Shown: one piece after another, positions 27,760-34,885 of the stretch
How the letters are laid out: each line of letters begins with the position of its first letter
How positions within the stretch are numbered: position 1 is the stretch's first letter
Assembly (NCBI GenBank): GCA_015522635.1
Contig: WALW01000007.1
Location: 124,001 to 188,000 of the forward strand
Origin: Candidatus Tiamatella incendiivivens
Lineage (GTDB): Archaea; Thermoproteota; Thermoprotei_A; Sulfolobales; Acidilobaceae
Reading direction: 5' to 3'
DNA: 64,000 nt
Made by a program: the position numbers and the translations under genes
The notes under the pieces: model-generated
The model's input: only the letters and a program-made list of their open reading frames with translations
Database searches by the model: none
Told to the model about the DNA's origin: nothing

Positions 27760-29175
27760 TCAAGATATAGGAGTCATAAACCCAACCTCATCCTCTACTA
27801 TACTAGCAAGTCCGAAAAGCCTTGACTCTGAGAAGATAGGGCCCATCCATTGTATTCCAACAGGGAATCCCTTGATGATACCTGCAGGCTGAACAAGAGC
27901 AGGAATACCCGCTAAGTTGGCTGTCACAGTCATGACATCCATACTATACATTTTTACAGGATCCTCTAATTTATCACCAAGCTTCGGAGGAAGAATGGGG
28001 CTAACCGGACTTAGCACCGCTTGATAATCTCTGAACAATTTAATCATTGAGTCTCTGATCACTCTCCTAAGCTTCGTCGCCTTAACATAGTACTCCCTAC
28101 TATACCCCTCCATAAGCATGTATGCACCCATAAGGATCCTCATTTTAACCTCAATACCAAAGAACTCGCCTCGAGCCTTCGCAGCACAATCCCAGTAGCC
28201 ACGACACTTCTTTACCCTATTGCCATGGATAACGCCATCATATCTTGCTAAGTTACTTGATGCTTCAGCCATCGCTATAACATAGTATGCCGGTAGTGAG
28301 TGCTTCAGGGTTTCAATACTGACCATGTCGACGGTGAAACCCTTTGATTCTAGGAAGCTTACAGTATTCCAGAATATTTTAAGTATCTCTTCATCTGCTT
28401 CTTCAACGAGTTCCTTGATTATTGCTATTCGTGTTTTCTCCGCCTCCACGCTCGCCACGGAATACTCTTGATCCACACCTATTGTAGTAGAGTCTTTGGA
28501 GTCGTCTCCTTTGATAACGTTGTATAGAAGCGCCAGATCCTTTACCGTTCTGGCCATCGGAGATATTTGCTCCAAGCTATTAGCGTAAGGGATCAAACCG
28601 TACCTGCTCACTGTGCCATATGTAGGTTTAAGAGCTACAGTACCCGTATAAGCCGCGGGTAGCCTAACGCTTCCACCGGTATCGCTTCCTAATGCCAAGT
28701 CAGCTCCTCCATATGCTAAGACTGCACCGCTTCCACCACTACTGCCTCCAGCCGTGCAGTCTAAGCACCATGGATTATGCACTGGCCCGTAAAGTGTATT
28801 TTCACTTGTGGATCCCATCGCGAACTCGTCCATATTCGTCTTACCTATAATTACGGCTCCCTCCCGTATTAGTTTCTCTATTACCGTAGCATTGTAAGGT
28901 GGGATATACTTCTCGAGTATTCGGGAGGCGGCAGTTGTCGGCATCCAGTTTGTAGATATGTTATCTTTTACTGCGATAATTACTCCTGTGAGTCTCCCCT
29001 TCAACTTTACTTGCCTATCCAGAGATTCTTCTAGTTTCTCCTTTTCATCTATGTGAATGTATGCATTTACCTTAGATTCCCATCTCTCAATTCTATCTAG
29101 GATCTCTTCTAAGTGATCGTAAGGGTTTATTTGACCGTTCTGTATCCCCCTAGCTATCGCTGTAGCCGTCTTCAT
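27760..29175 (-). CDS. gatA: Aspartyl/glutamyl-tRNA amidotransferase subunit A
   Basis: Amidase-signature subunit that generates ammonia from glutamine. The catalytic Ser-cisSer-Lys triad is visible: lysine in IIAVKDNIS, GGSSGGSGAVLAYG, and SDTGGSVRLPAAYTG with the nucleophilic serine region. 471 residues, normal. Its start overlaps the gatC stop by 4 nt. Middle gene of gatC-gatA-gatB. Confidence 0.97.
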   Translation of the reverse strand: MKTATAIARGIQNGQINPYDHLEEILDRIERWESKVNAYIHIDEKEKLEESLDRQVKLKGRLTGVIIAVKDNISTNWMPTTAASRILEKYIPPYNATVIEKLIREGAVIIGKTNMDEFAMGSTSENTLYGPVHNPWCLDCTAGGSSGGSGAVLAYGGADLALGSDTGGSVRLPAAYTGTVALKPTYGTVSRYGLIPYANSLEQISPMARTVKDLALLYNVIKGDDSKDSTTIGVDQEYSVASVEAEKTRIAIIKELVEEADEEILKIFWNTVSFLESKGFTVDMVSIETLKHSLPAYYVIAMAEASSNLARYDGVIHGNRVKKCRGYWDCAAKARGEFFGIEVKMRILMGAYMLMEGYSREYYVKATKLRRVIRDSMIKLFRDYQAVLSPVSPILPPKLGDKLEDPVKMYSMDVMTVTANLAGIPALVQPAGIIKGFPVGIQWMGPIFSESRLFGLASIVEDEVGFMTPIS

Positions 29176-29477
29176 TCATAACCACCTTTCCATGGGGCAA
29201 GAATATAGCCGTCCTTAAGCCTCATCCTAAGGCTTTTCCTAATTTCTTCGCTACCATAAGGTTCAGGCTCGTCTTCTCTTGTTTTACCAGATACCTCGAG
29301 CACGTGATACAGCGGCCTTATCTCTTCAACATTAACTGAGTCAAGCTGCGAGAAAAATTCTCTTACACTTGTTAACCTTCTGCACATTTCCTTTTCTTCG
29401 TTCAGAGATAAATGAAGCCTTGTTCTTTCAGCTAGTTTATTTAGGATGATGCATTCATTTTCAGTTAAAACGCACAC
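29172..29477 (-). CDS. gatC: Aspartyl/glutamyl-tRNA amidotransferase subunit C
   Basis: Small subunit that stabilises GatA and wraps GatB. 101 residues with the N-terminal helical region (LNKLAERTRLHLSLNEEKEM) and the PLYHV ... TREDEP signature. It leads the gatCAB operon; the following gene gatA overlaps by 4 nt. The region upstream holds only gene remnants. Confidence 0.93.
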   Translation of the reverse strand: MCVLTENECIILNKLAERTRLHLSLNEEKEMCRRLTSVREFFSQLDSVNVEEIRPLYHVLEVSGKTREDEPEPYGSEEIRKSLRMRLKDGYILAPWKGGYE

Positions 29478-29535
29478 CTCGCACCCCGAATTAATGGCTC
29501 ATGGGATGGGGTTGGAGTTACATAGTATATAAGAA

Positions 29536-29868
29536 TCACGTTGATTCTAGAGCTAGTATGGCTATTGTTGTGTAAACCATGAATCTAGCGAATTCACGCC
29601 ACCCTAAACTCTTAACCTCCGGGGGAGAGGCTTCTATAGTTCTTGGGCGTGTATCTTGAAGTAAGAATTTGATGGTTGGTTAAAGGATACCTATTGTAAT
29701 GTAGGGATTATATAATGGGGTTAGGAGGGCTAGAATCCACAGTAGAAGGCTTATCTATGCATTAATCCTTCTGTAGGGTAGGATTGATTCTGTGTAGGCT
29801 GATGTAGCTACCACGTGTATGGTGGTTAGTCCCTCAGCCTCTCTTTGTAGCTTGGCAGGAGTACTCAC
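29536..29868 (-). pseudogene. Remnant of a small membrane protein gene with two in-frame stops
   Basis: Reading the minus strand from GTG at 29868 gives a continuous 110-codon frame interrupted by TAG at codon 38 (29755-29757) and TAA at codon 63 (29680-29682). Each piece looks protein-like: LTTIHVVATSAYTESILPY, then a hydrophobic helix (ISLLLWILALLTPLYNPY), then ASPPEVKSLGWREFARFMVY. A single frame with sensible amino-acid composition around both stops points to point-mutation decay rather than chance. I do not recognise the family. Confidence 0.45.
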
Positions 29869-29900
29869 CTATGCTCTGGTCTATCTGTGTAGTTATTAAC

Positions 29901-30128
29901 TTAAACCTGATACATGGGGGACTCGGATAGAGCTGCTAGCAACACAGCACTGTCAATACTCCCGATATCGTCGCTATTACCCAAGACCTTACAAGCCATC
30001 CTATGTCTTCTCAGGATTTTATCCATTTTATACTCCACAAGCTTTATGAAATGCCTTCTGCACAGATACCTCGTCTGATAGCCGATGTAGGCAATGGCAG
30101 GGGACTTATATATGCTACTTCCGCTCAT
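29901..30128 (-). pseudogene. Truncated remnant of a TtuA/NcsA-type tRNA thiolase gene
   Basis: 75 codons that follow the N-terminal plan of TtuA/Ctu1-type PP-loop tRNA sulfurtransferases: a zinc-finger start, YLCRRHFIKLVEYKMDKILRRHRM, then GSIDSAVLLAALSES in place of the SGGxDS PP-loop. The first zinc-finger cysteine pair appears lost (SSIYKS where CxxC is expected, each a one-base change from a Cys codon), the PP-loop is degraded, and the frame stops where about 220 more residues should follow. It is therefore probably a relic. The family call is from memory of conserved motifs. Confidence 0.45.
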
Positions 30129-30215
30129 CTAATGATCCTATGGACATCCAAGGCTCCCTTACCGCATGATGTTATCACTGAGGTTATTATGTTAAGTTTT
30201 ATTATTATAGAGCTA

Positions 30216-30257
30216 TAGTATAGATAGTAGGGTTAATTAACCCTACTATCTATACTA
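30216..30257. repeat. 42-bp perfect palindrome upstream of the CoA-transferase operon
   Basis: Two 21-bp arms with no loop, centred between 30236 and 30237 on TTAATTAA; every base pairs. It ends 11 bp before a GGTG Shine-Dalgarno site and 23 bp before the ATG at 30281. A TATA-like stretch at about 30197-30207 would place the transcription start inside it, which favours an operator over an RNA hairpin. A relic of a mobile element's terminal repeats is another option. Confidence 0.85.
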
Positions 30258-30280
30258 GGATCATGATAAGGTGTTCATGG

Positions 30281-31102
30281 ATGCCTTCTAGTAAGCTAGT
30301 TAGATTAGATGAAGCACTGGAGCTTGTTGAGGATGGGATGAGTATAACCATTAGTGGAATAACTTTCAGTAGGAACCCTATGACGTTCATTGCAGGCCTC
30401 ATTAAGACGGGCAAGAAAGACCTTTATTTCATAGATAGAGAGCCTGGTTTCGGCCTTGATATCCTTGTAGCGTCTGGCGCGGTTAGAGGAGTTAGGGCAG
30501 CAATGGCTACCTTTGAACTCTACGGTCTGGCTCCTAGCGTTAGAAGCGCTGTTGAGCATGGGAGAATAGAGTTTTTGGAGGATACTTGCGGAGCTATTAT
30601 AGCTGGTTGGAAGGCAGGCGCATACGGTATACCCTTCATGCCTGTTAGAGGGGTTCTGGGATCTGACCTAGTTAAATTACATGAGGAGGCTGGTACATGG
30701 AAGGTGATAAAGGACCCCTTCGATGGAGAGGAGGTATTGGCTGTCAGGTCCGTTGAGCCCGACGTGGCTGTGGTACATGTGCATTATAGTGATGAGTATG
30801 GAAATGCTATGATAGAGGGTCCTCGCTATGAGGATGAGCTCAAAGTAAGGTCTTCCAAGAAGGTCATATTGACTGCTGAGAAGATAGTACATAGTGACTA
30901 TCTAAGAATGGTTCCCCACGTCTTATCCGCGTCAACGCTTCACGTTGACGCTGTAGTATACGCTCATATGGGAGCCTGGCCTACTGCGATGTATGGGCTA
31001 TACCAGGCTGACTATGATTCAATAGGAGAATACTATAATTCTGTCAAGAAGGGTAAGGCCATGGAGTGGATAGAGTCTAGGCTTCTAAAGAGGTGGTTGT
31101 AA
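30281..31102 (+). CDS. Family I CoA-transferase, subunit A
   Basis: Alpha subunit of a glutaconate/3-oxoacid CoA-transferase-like enzyme that moves CoA between carboxylic acids. Seen: LVEDGMSITISG near the N-terminus and the well-conserved VEPDVAVVHVHYSDEYGNA at about residue 155. The open frame begins at 30263, but GGTG at 30270-30273 favours the ATG at 30281. The B subunit starts 1 nt after its stop, so a heterodimer is expected. Substrates cannot be read; the enoyl-CoA hydratase and AOR genes further on suggest organic-acid catabolism. Confidence 0.88.
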   Translation: MPSSKLVRLDEALELVEDGMSITISGITFSRNPMTFIAGLIKTGKKDLYFIDREPGFGLDILVASGAVRGVRAAMATFELYGLAPSVRSAVEHGRIEFLEDTCGAIIAGWKAGAYGIPFMPVRGVLGSDLVKLHEEAGTWKVIKDPFDGEEVLAVRSVEPDVAVVHVHYSDEYGNAMIEGPRYEDELKVRSSKKVILTAEKIVHSDYLRMVPHVLSASTLHVDAVVYAHMGAWPTAMYGLYQADYDSIGEYYNSVKKGKAMEWIESRLLKRWL

Positions 31103-31103
31103 G

Positions 31104-31856
31104 ATGGCGGCTAATCCTAGGCCCACTGATTATATGATAAAGTGTATGGCTAGCCTAATAGAGGATGGGGAGTCAGTATACCATGGTCTAACAAGCCAGC
31201 TTCCAGTGCTTGCAATGGTCTATGCAGCTAGGGTGCTTAAAAGAGACTTCGTATGGATAAGTGTGATAGAGTCTAATATGCCCGTGGTCGAAAGGGTTAG
31301 GATAACTCCTTCAACTGGGGACCCGTATTCCCAGCCCTATAGCGTTAGCGATTTGACGACAATAGATGTCTTCGATCTAGCAGCTAGGGGAAGGGTAGAC
31401 GTAATGTTCTTCGGAGCAGCTCAAGTCGATGAGAGAGGCAATACTAATCTGACGGTTATAGGCGATTACAAGAAGCCGAGGGTGAAGTTGCCAGGTGGAG
31501 CGGCGACTGCATTCCTCTTCCCTCTTATTAAGAAGCTCATAATCTGGTCACGCCATGATAAGAGGAACTTGGTGAAGAAGGTGGACTTTATAACAGGGCA
31601 TGGAGGAGGTAGAGTTGAGAGGAGCATGCCGCTCTATCTCTGCACTAGCAAGGCACTAATAGAGTATGTCAAGGAGGGCCCTGTCCTAAAGGCTATATTT
31701 GAGGGTGTTACAGTGGGTGATGTACTTGAGAACTCTTCGATGAATATAATAATTAGGGGGGAGCCGGAGATTATAAAGGCTCCCGACAAGGAGGCTATGA
31801 CCATAATAAATGAGCATGATCCCCGAGGCCTCAGGTATCTCCAGGGATACGGTTAA
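31104..31856 (+). CDS. Family I CoA-transferase, subunit B
   Basis: Catalytic beta subunit, 250 residues. The probable nucleophilic glutamate that forms the glutamyl-CoA thioester is E56 in WISVIESNMP, at the position of the E-N-G-like motif of family I. GAAQVDERGNTNLTVIGDY and LPGGAATAFLFP are further family strings. It follows subunit A by 1 nt. A 494-bp gap follows. Confidence 0.87.
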   Translation: MAANPRPTDYMIKCMASLIEDGESVYHGLTSQLPVLAMVYAARVLKRDFVWISVIESNMPVVERVRITPSTGDPYSQPYSVSDLTTIDVFDLAARGRVDVMFFGAAQVDERGNTNLTVIGDYKKPRVKLPGGAATAFLFPLIKKLIIWSRHDKRNLVKKVDFITGHGGGRVERSMPLYLCTSKALIEYVKEGPVLKAIFEGVTVGDVLENSSMNIIIRGEPEIIKAPDKEAMTIINEHDPRGLRYLQGYG

Positions 31857-32350
31857 GACCGCGAAATTAACTCCTGAAATCCTTTTTCCTACTCTAGTAA
31901 ACTCAGCTTAAATGCAATCTACCACCCTCAGCGGGCTGAACTATAATAATTAAATCTCTTAGCCTCGACCTTCTCCTTTCTCAGTGGTCTATGAGGGGTT
32001 GCAAAGGGTTAGTATACCTGTCAATATGGGCAGGTATAGGATACTTGCATTGATGTCTGATAAGGGAATTTGAGAATGGAGGTAAATTATTTACAAGGTG
32101 TTATTTCACATGTTGGCTGGGTGATAGTCTTTGACTCTCTTGTCTGGGTTCCTTGGAAACGCTGAAATACTTTGAAGTTACCAGCTAAACCTCTCAATAT
32201 TTGTTTGTTGTATTCATTTGAGTCAATCCTTATTGGATCCGTTCTTGATTTATGTATAACTTGGAGGGCTGATGGGGATCGATGGGCAAACCCTAGACTC
32301 TCCGGTTAAGAAAGGAGGGTGTGAGGAAGCTCTGCAATACTGAAGCCCTC
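31857..32350. other. 494-bp gap without a recognisable gene
   Basis: No convincing coding region or known RNA. It holds one perfect inverted repeat (32013-32038), a hairpin-forming end (32313-32352), and on the minus strand a 72-codon open stretch (32090-32305) with no start codon and no recognised similarity. In a window where most convergent genes overlap, a gap this long is unusual and may be decayed sequence or a small RNA locus. Confidence 0.5.
32013..32038. repeat. Inverted repeat, 8-bp arms and 10-nt loop
   Basis: TATACCTG - 10 nt - CAGGTATA, perfect. It lies in the middle of the gene-free gap, away from any start codon. It could be an RNA hairpin or a transcription-factor site. Confidence 0.4.
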
Positions 32351-32352
32351 CT
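32313..32352. terminator. Possible hairpin at the 3' end of the YjbQ gene
   Basis: AGGAGGG (32313-32319) pairs with CCCTCCT (32346-32352) across a 26-nt loop; the second arm overlaps the YjbQ stop codon. There is no clear following U-run, so a terminator role is only one possibility. Confidence 0.25.
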
Positions 32353-32791
32353 AAAATGCTTCTCCAGCGACTGTGACGATGACACGCCTCATAGACCGGG
32401 GCCCGTCTAGCTCAACTAGGAATATGTTTTGCCATGTACCTCTAACTAACTTCCCGTTCTCGACGGGGAAACTTCTGTCGGCACCTATAATACCAGCAGC
32501 TAAATGGGCATGTGCATTATTATCAATTCTATTATGCATCCAGTCACCCCCGGGCCTGAACAATTCCCTTATCAGCCTAACGTAATCGCCGAGTAGACCC
32601 TGTTCGTATTCATTAGCTATAATGGCTGCCGTTGCATGGGGGACGAAGACATGGGCTAACCCATCCTTGATCCTGCTCTCTTCAACTATTCTCTCTATAT
32701 CCCTTGTCATATCAACGAATTCAATTAGCTTGCTTGTTCTATAGGTTATCTCTTTCCTGTGAATCTTGAATCCAGTCATATGAACCACCAT
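32351..32791 (-). CDS. YjbQ/UPF0047 family protein
   Basis: 146 residues covering the whole family: FVPHATAAIIANE at about residue 48, RIDNNAHAHLAAGIIG and GTWQNIFLVELDGPR. Members have been called secondary thiamine-phosphate synthase from weak in vivo activity; the true role is unsettled. The conserved histidines suggest metal binding. ATG at 32791 or 32779 could be the start. Confidence 0.9.
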   Translation of the reverse strand: MVVHMTGFKIHRKEITYRTSKLIEFVDMTRDIERIVEESRIKDGLAHVFVPHATAAIIANEYEQGLLGDYVRLIRELFRPGGDWMHNRIDNNAHAHLAAGIIGADRSFPVENGKLVRGTWQNIFLVELDGPRSMRRVIVTVAGEAF

Positions 32792-32862
32792 ATTGTTAGA
32801 TTATATCCAGTGAAGACAAAAATAGCATACCTTATAGAATCCTTGAATAGGGTTCCAAGAGA

Positions 32863-33381
32863 TTGAAAGATAGGATTGTACCTTACATACCGTCGACTAA
32901 GAAGGTAGCACAAACTGCTTTGAATGAGGCTTTAGCTCATCGAGCCAAGATTCTGGTTGACCTTGGCTCTGGCGATGGACGCGTACTTGTTATGGCTGCA
33001 AAGTACTTCGGATTAAAGGCTATCGGATATGAGATCGATGAGGATTTATGTGTATTAGCTGAGGTTAACGCGAGGGAGAATGGTGTCGATGATCTAGTCG
33101 AGGTTAGATGTGAGAGTTTTTACAAGGCTGATTTAGGTGAGGCTGACATAATTTATGCTTACCTTTATTCAAGCATACTAGATACACTTAAACCCCTCTT
33201 CAAATCAGCCCCCTACTTCTCTAGAATAGTTGTTGTAGATCTCTTTATTCCTAAGTGGTATCCTATTAGGATTAAAAGATTGTTAGATGAGGCTGGTGTT
33301 GTAAGGAGTATAGGTGTATACTTTCGAGGAATTAGTGATGATCTCATTAAACGGTCTTCGTCCCACATTCAGCCTTCTTAG
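32863..33381 (+). CDS. aKMT-like SAM-dependent protein lysine methyltransferase
   Basis: Class I methyltransferase with VDLGSGDGRVLVMAAKYFG (motif I, about residues 34-52), acidic GYEIDED after strand 2, and motif AYLYSSILDTLKPL. The VPYIPSTKKVAQTAL N-terminus resembles the crenarchaeal broad-specificity lysine methyltransferase aKMT (about 160 residues), which modifies many cytosolic and chromatin proteins. TTG start; divergent from YjbQ. Other PrmA-like targets are possible. Confidence 0.72.
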   Translation: MKDRIVPYIPSTKKVAQTALNEALAHRAKILVDLGSGDGRVLVMAAKYFGLKAIGYEIDEDLCVLAEVNARENGVDDLVEVRCESFYKADLGEADIIYAYLYSSILDTLKPLFKSAPYFSRIVVVDLFIPKWYPIRIKRLLDEAGVVRSIGVYFRGISDDLIKRSSSHIQPS

Positions 33382-33476
33382 ATTTCTATTCTCCTATACA
33401 TGGTTAACCCACTAGTGTAAAATCGTTGGTTAATAAAAACTCTGGGTACTAAATTAATTTGTAGTGGTGAGTAAAT

Positions 33477-33590
33477 ATGAGATATAAGAGGAACTGGTTC
33501 AGGATAGATTACAGGGTAACGTCTATGGATACTGAAGTGCTTATACCAACAGGAAAACTATTGGAGCCTGTAGTTAGGAAGTACAAGTGA
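33477..33590 (+). CDS. Possible 37-residue basic small protein
   Basis: An ATG with GGTGA 6-7 nt upstream opens a 37-codon frame rich in Arg, Lys and Tyr (MRYKRNWFRIDYRV ... VVRKYK). An AT-rich TAATAAAAA element lies 40 bp upstream. The stop overlaps the convergent ArsA-like gene by 17 nt, matching the packed style of this genome. No similarity recognised; could be chance, but the promoter/SD arrangement is good. Confidence 0.4.
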   Translation: MRYKRNWFRIDYRVTSMDTEVLIPTGKLLEPVVRKYK

Positions 33591-34554
33591 TTTTTTCTAT
33601 CAAATCCAGTAACTTCAAGGCTTCGCCGAGTTTTCGCGGTGGAATCTTGTGATGTTTAATTGCAATTATTGGAATATTTTTCTTGCAGGCAGTTTGCTTG
33701 AGTTCTCTTAGGACATTCTCTTGAGTCTCATATATACCTATGTTTTCCGCTGACTCTCTAGATAAGAGCCTGTTAACAATTATCAAGTCAACTCTAGCTT
33801 TCATCTCTTCAAGGAATTTAATAGTATTCCCCGTCTCAAATAACGGCAGAGGCTCTGGTGTTAGAACACTCACATAGGCTGTCCTATTAGGCTTTATAAG
33901 GTTCTCCAGAAGAGTTGAATATTCGCCTTTTAGCTTATAAAGCCTTCTAAGAACAGGGTCACTAGGCTCTATCTCTCTACCCATAGTTCTAGCGATAGTG
34001 TATCGAAGGTTAATTATTCTCTTTCTAAGCTTGATAAGCTCGTCAAACCAAAATAAATATAACCTTGGAAGCCTAAGAATCCTATAGGTAACTCCAGTTG
34101 GAGGAGTGTCAATAACTATATAATCATATTCGTTTTTGTTGAATAGACCGGATATAAATCGTAAGTACACCTCCTCCTCAAAACCCGGATTATGCTTTAA
34201 ACTTTCAACAACATTATCAGCACTAACTATAGATAATCCGGGCATAACACTCCTTATAAGGCTAACATAATCTTTGCTTTCCTTCTTTATAAGCTCCCTA
34301 ACATCCACTTGCATGACATCCAAGTTCTCCTTGATAGAATATGTTTTCATAGGTTTTTCAAGGTTCAAATATTCGAGTAAATGCATAGCTTGATCTAGGC
34401 TAACGAGTAAAACTTTATGATTCATTGATAATTCATGAGCGAACAATATGGAAAGAGTAGTTTTACCTACACCTCCTTTACCGATTACAATTGTGAGCTT
34501 ATTCTTCTCACCTTTTTCTCTTATAAGAGGCTGAGTAAGTAGAGGCTCACTCAA
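33574..34554 (-). CDS. ArsA/Get3-like ATPase
   Basis: Deviant Walker A GKGGVGKTT at residues 25-33, switch YIVIDTPPTG and a nucleotide-contact NRLLSRESAENIG mark the ArsA/Get3/MinD class. 326 residues, single ATPase domain. No arsenic genes are nearby, so arsenite transport is not supported; a Get3-like membrane-protein targeting role or an unknown ATP-switch role is possible. It lies 6 nt downstream of a 100-residue protein gene, suggesting a functional pair. Confidence 0.8.
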   Translation of the reverse strand: MSEPLLTQPLIREKGEKNKLTIVIGKGGVGKTTLSILFAHELSMNHKVLLVSLDQAMHLLEYLNLEKPMKTYSIKENLDVMQVDVRELIKKESKDYVSLIRSVMPGLSIVSADNVVESLKHNPGFEEEVYLRFISGLFNKNEYDYIVIDTPPTGVTYRILRLPRLYLFWFDELIKLRKRIINLRYTIARTMGREIEPSDPVLRRLYKLKGEYSTLLENLIKPNRTAYVSVLTPEPLPLFETGNTIKFLEEMKARVDLIIVNRLLSRESAENIGIYETQENVLRELKQTACKKNIPIIAIKHHKIPPRKLGEALKLLDLIEKITCTS

Positions 34555-34560
34555 AACTAG

Positions 34561-34863
34561 TCACCACTCACCGCCTAAAGTACTGAAATAATCAGCTATA
34601 ACATCAGCACCTAGAAACGCTCTTTTCTCCATAATCTTGATTTCGTCGGTAACTAAGGGTAACAATTCTCTTGCCACACGACCGGGGATCAGTGGAATAC
34701 CTATTATACCACCAAGGATCATAGTGAGAAAAGCCATTTCAAGGTCGAGATATTCTTGCTCTAGTGTTTCAACACTCTGCTCTCTCATAGCTTGAAATAT
34801 ACCCTTATTGAAATTTACGAGTTCACGAATAATTGATTTAAAAAAAGAGAGAATTTCAGGCAT
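34561..34863 (-). CDS. Unknown 100-residue protein paired with the ArsA-like ATPase
   Basis: Amphipathic and helical, with a hydrophobic stretch MAFLTMILGGIIGIPLIP at about residues 43-60 flanked by charged helices. No family recognised. It precedes the ArsA-like ATPase by 6 nt and follows cstA by 22 nt on the same strand. The hydrophobic segment could be a membrane contact or a client segment for the ATPase (inference). Confidence 0.6.
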   Translation of the reverse strand: MPEILSFFKSIIRELVNFNKGIFQAMREQSVETLEQEYLDLEMAFLTMILGGIIGIPLIPGRVARELLPLVTDEIKIMEKRAFLGADVIADYFSTLGGEW

Positions 34864-34885
34864 TTTTATATATCATCTCCAACTG

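Noticed and set aside
29755-29757. In-frame TAG in the membrane-protein remnant read as pyrrolysine
   Set aside because: A second, TAA stop lies 25 codons on and the adjacent gene is also decayed, so point-mutation decay is simpler.
30003-30218. 71-codon open frame on the + strand before the CoA-transferase
   Set aside because: It lies antisense to the thiolase relic, which has recognisable motifs, and ends inside the palindrome; its own translation looks random.
32087-32305. 72-codon minus-strand open stretch as a transposase fragment
   Set aside because: No start codon and no motif of any transposase family; length is compatible with chance in AT-rich DNA.
33574-34554. ArsA-like ATPase as part of an arsenic-resistance operon
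   Set aside because: No arsB, arsR or arsenate reductase nearby; the ArsA/Get3 fold alone does not imply arsenic.
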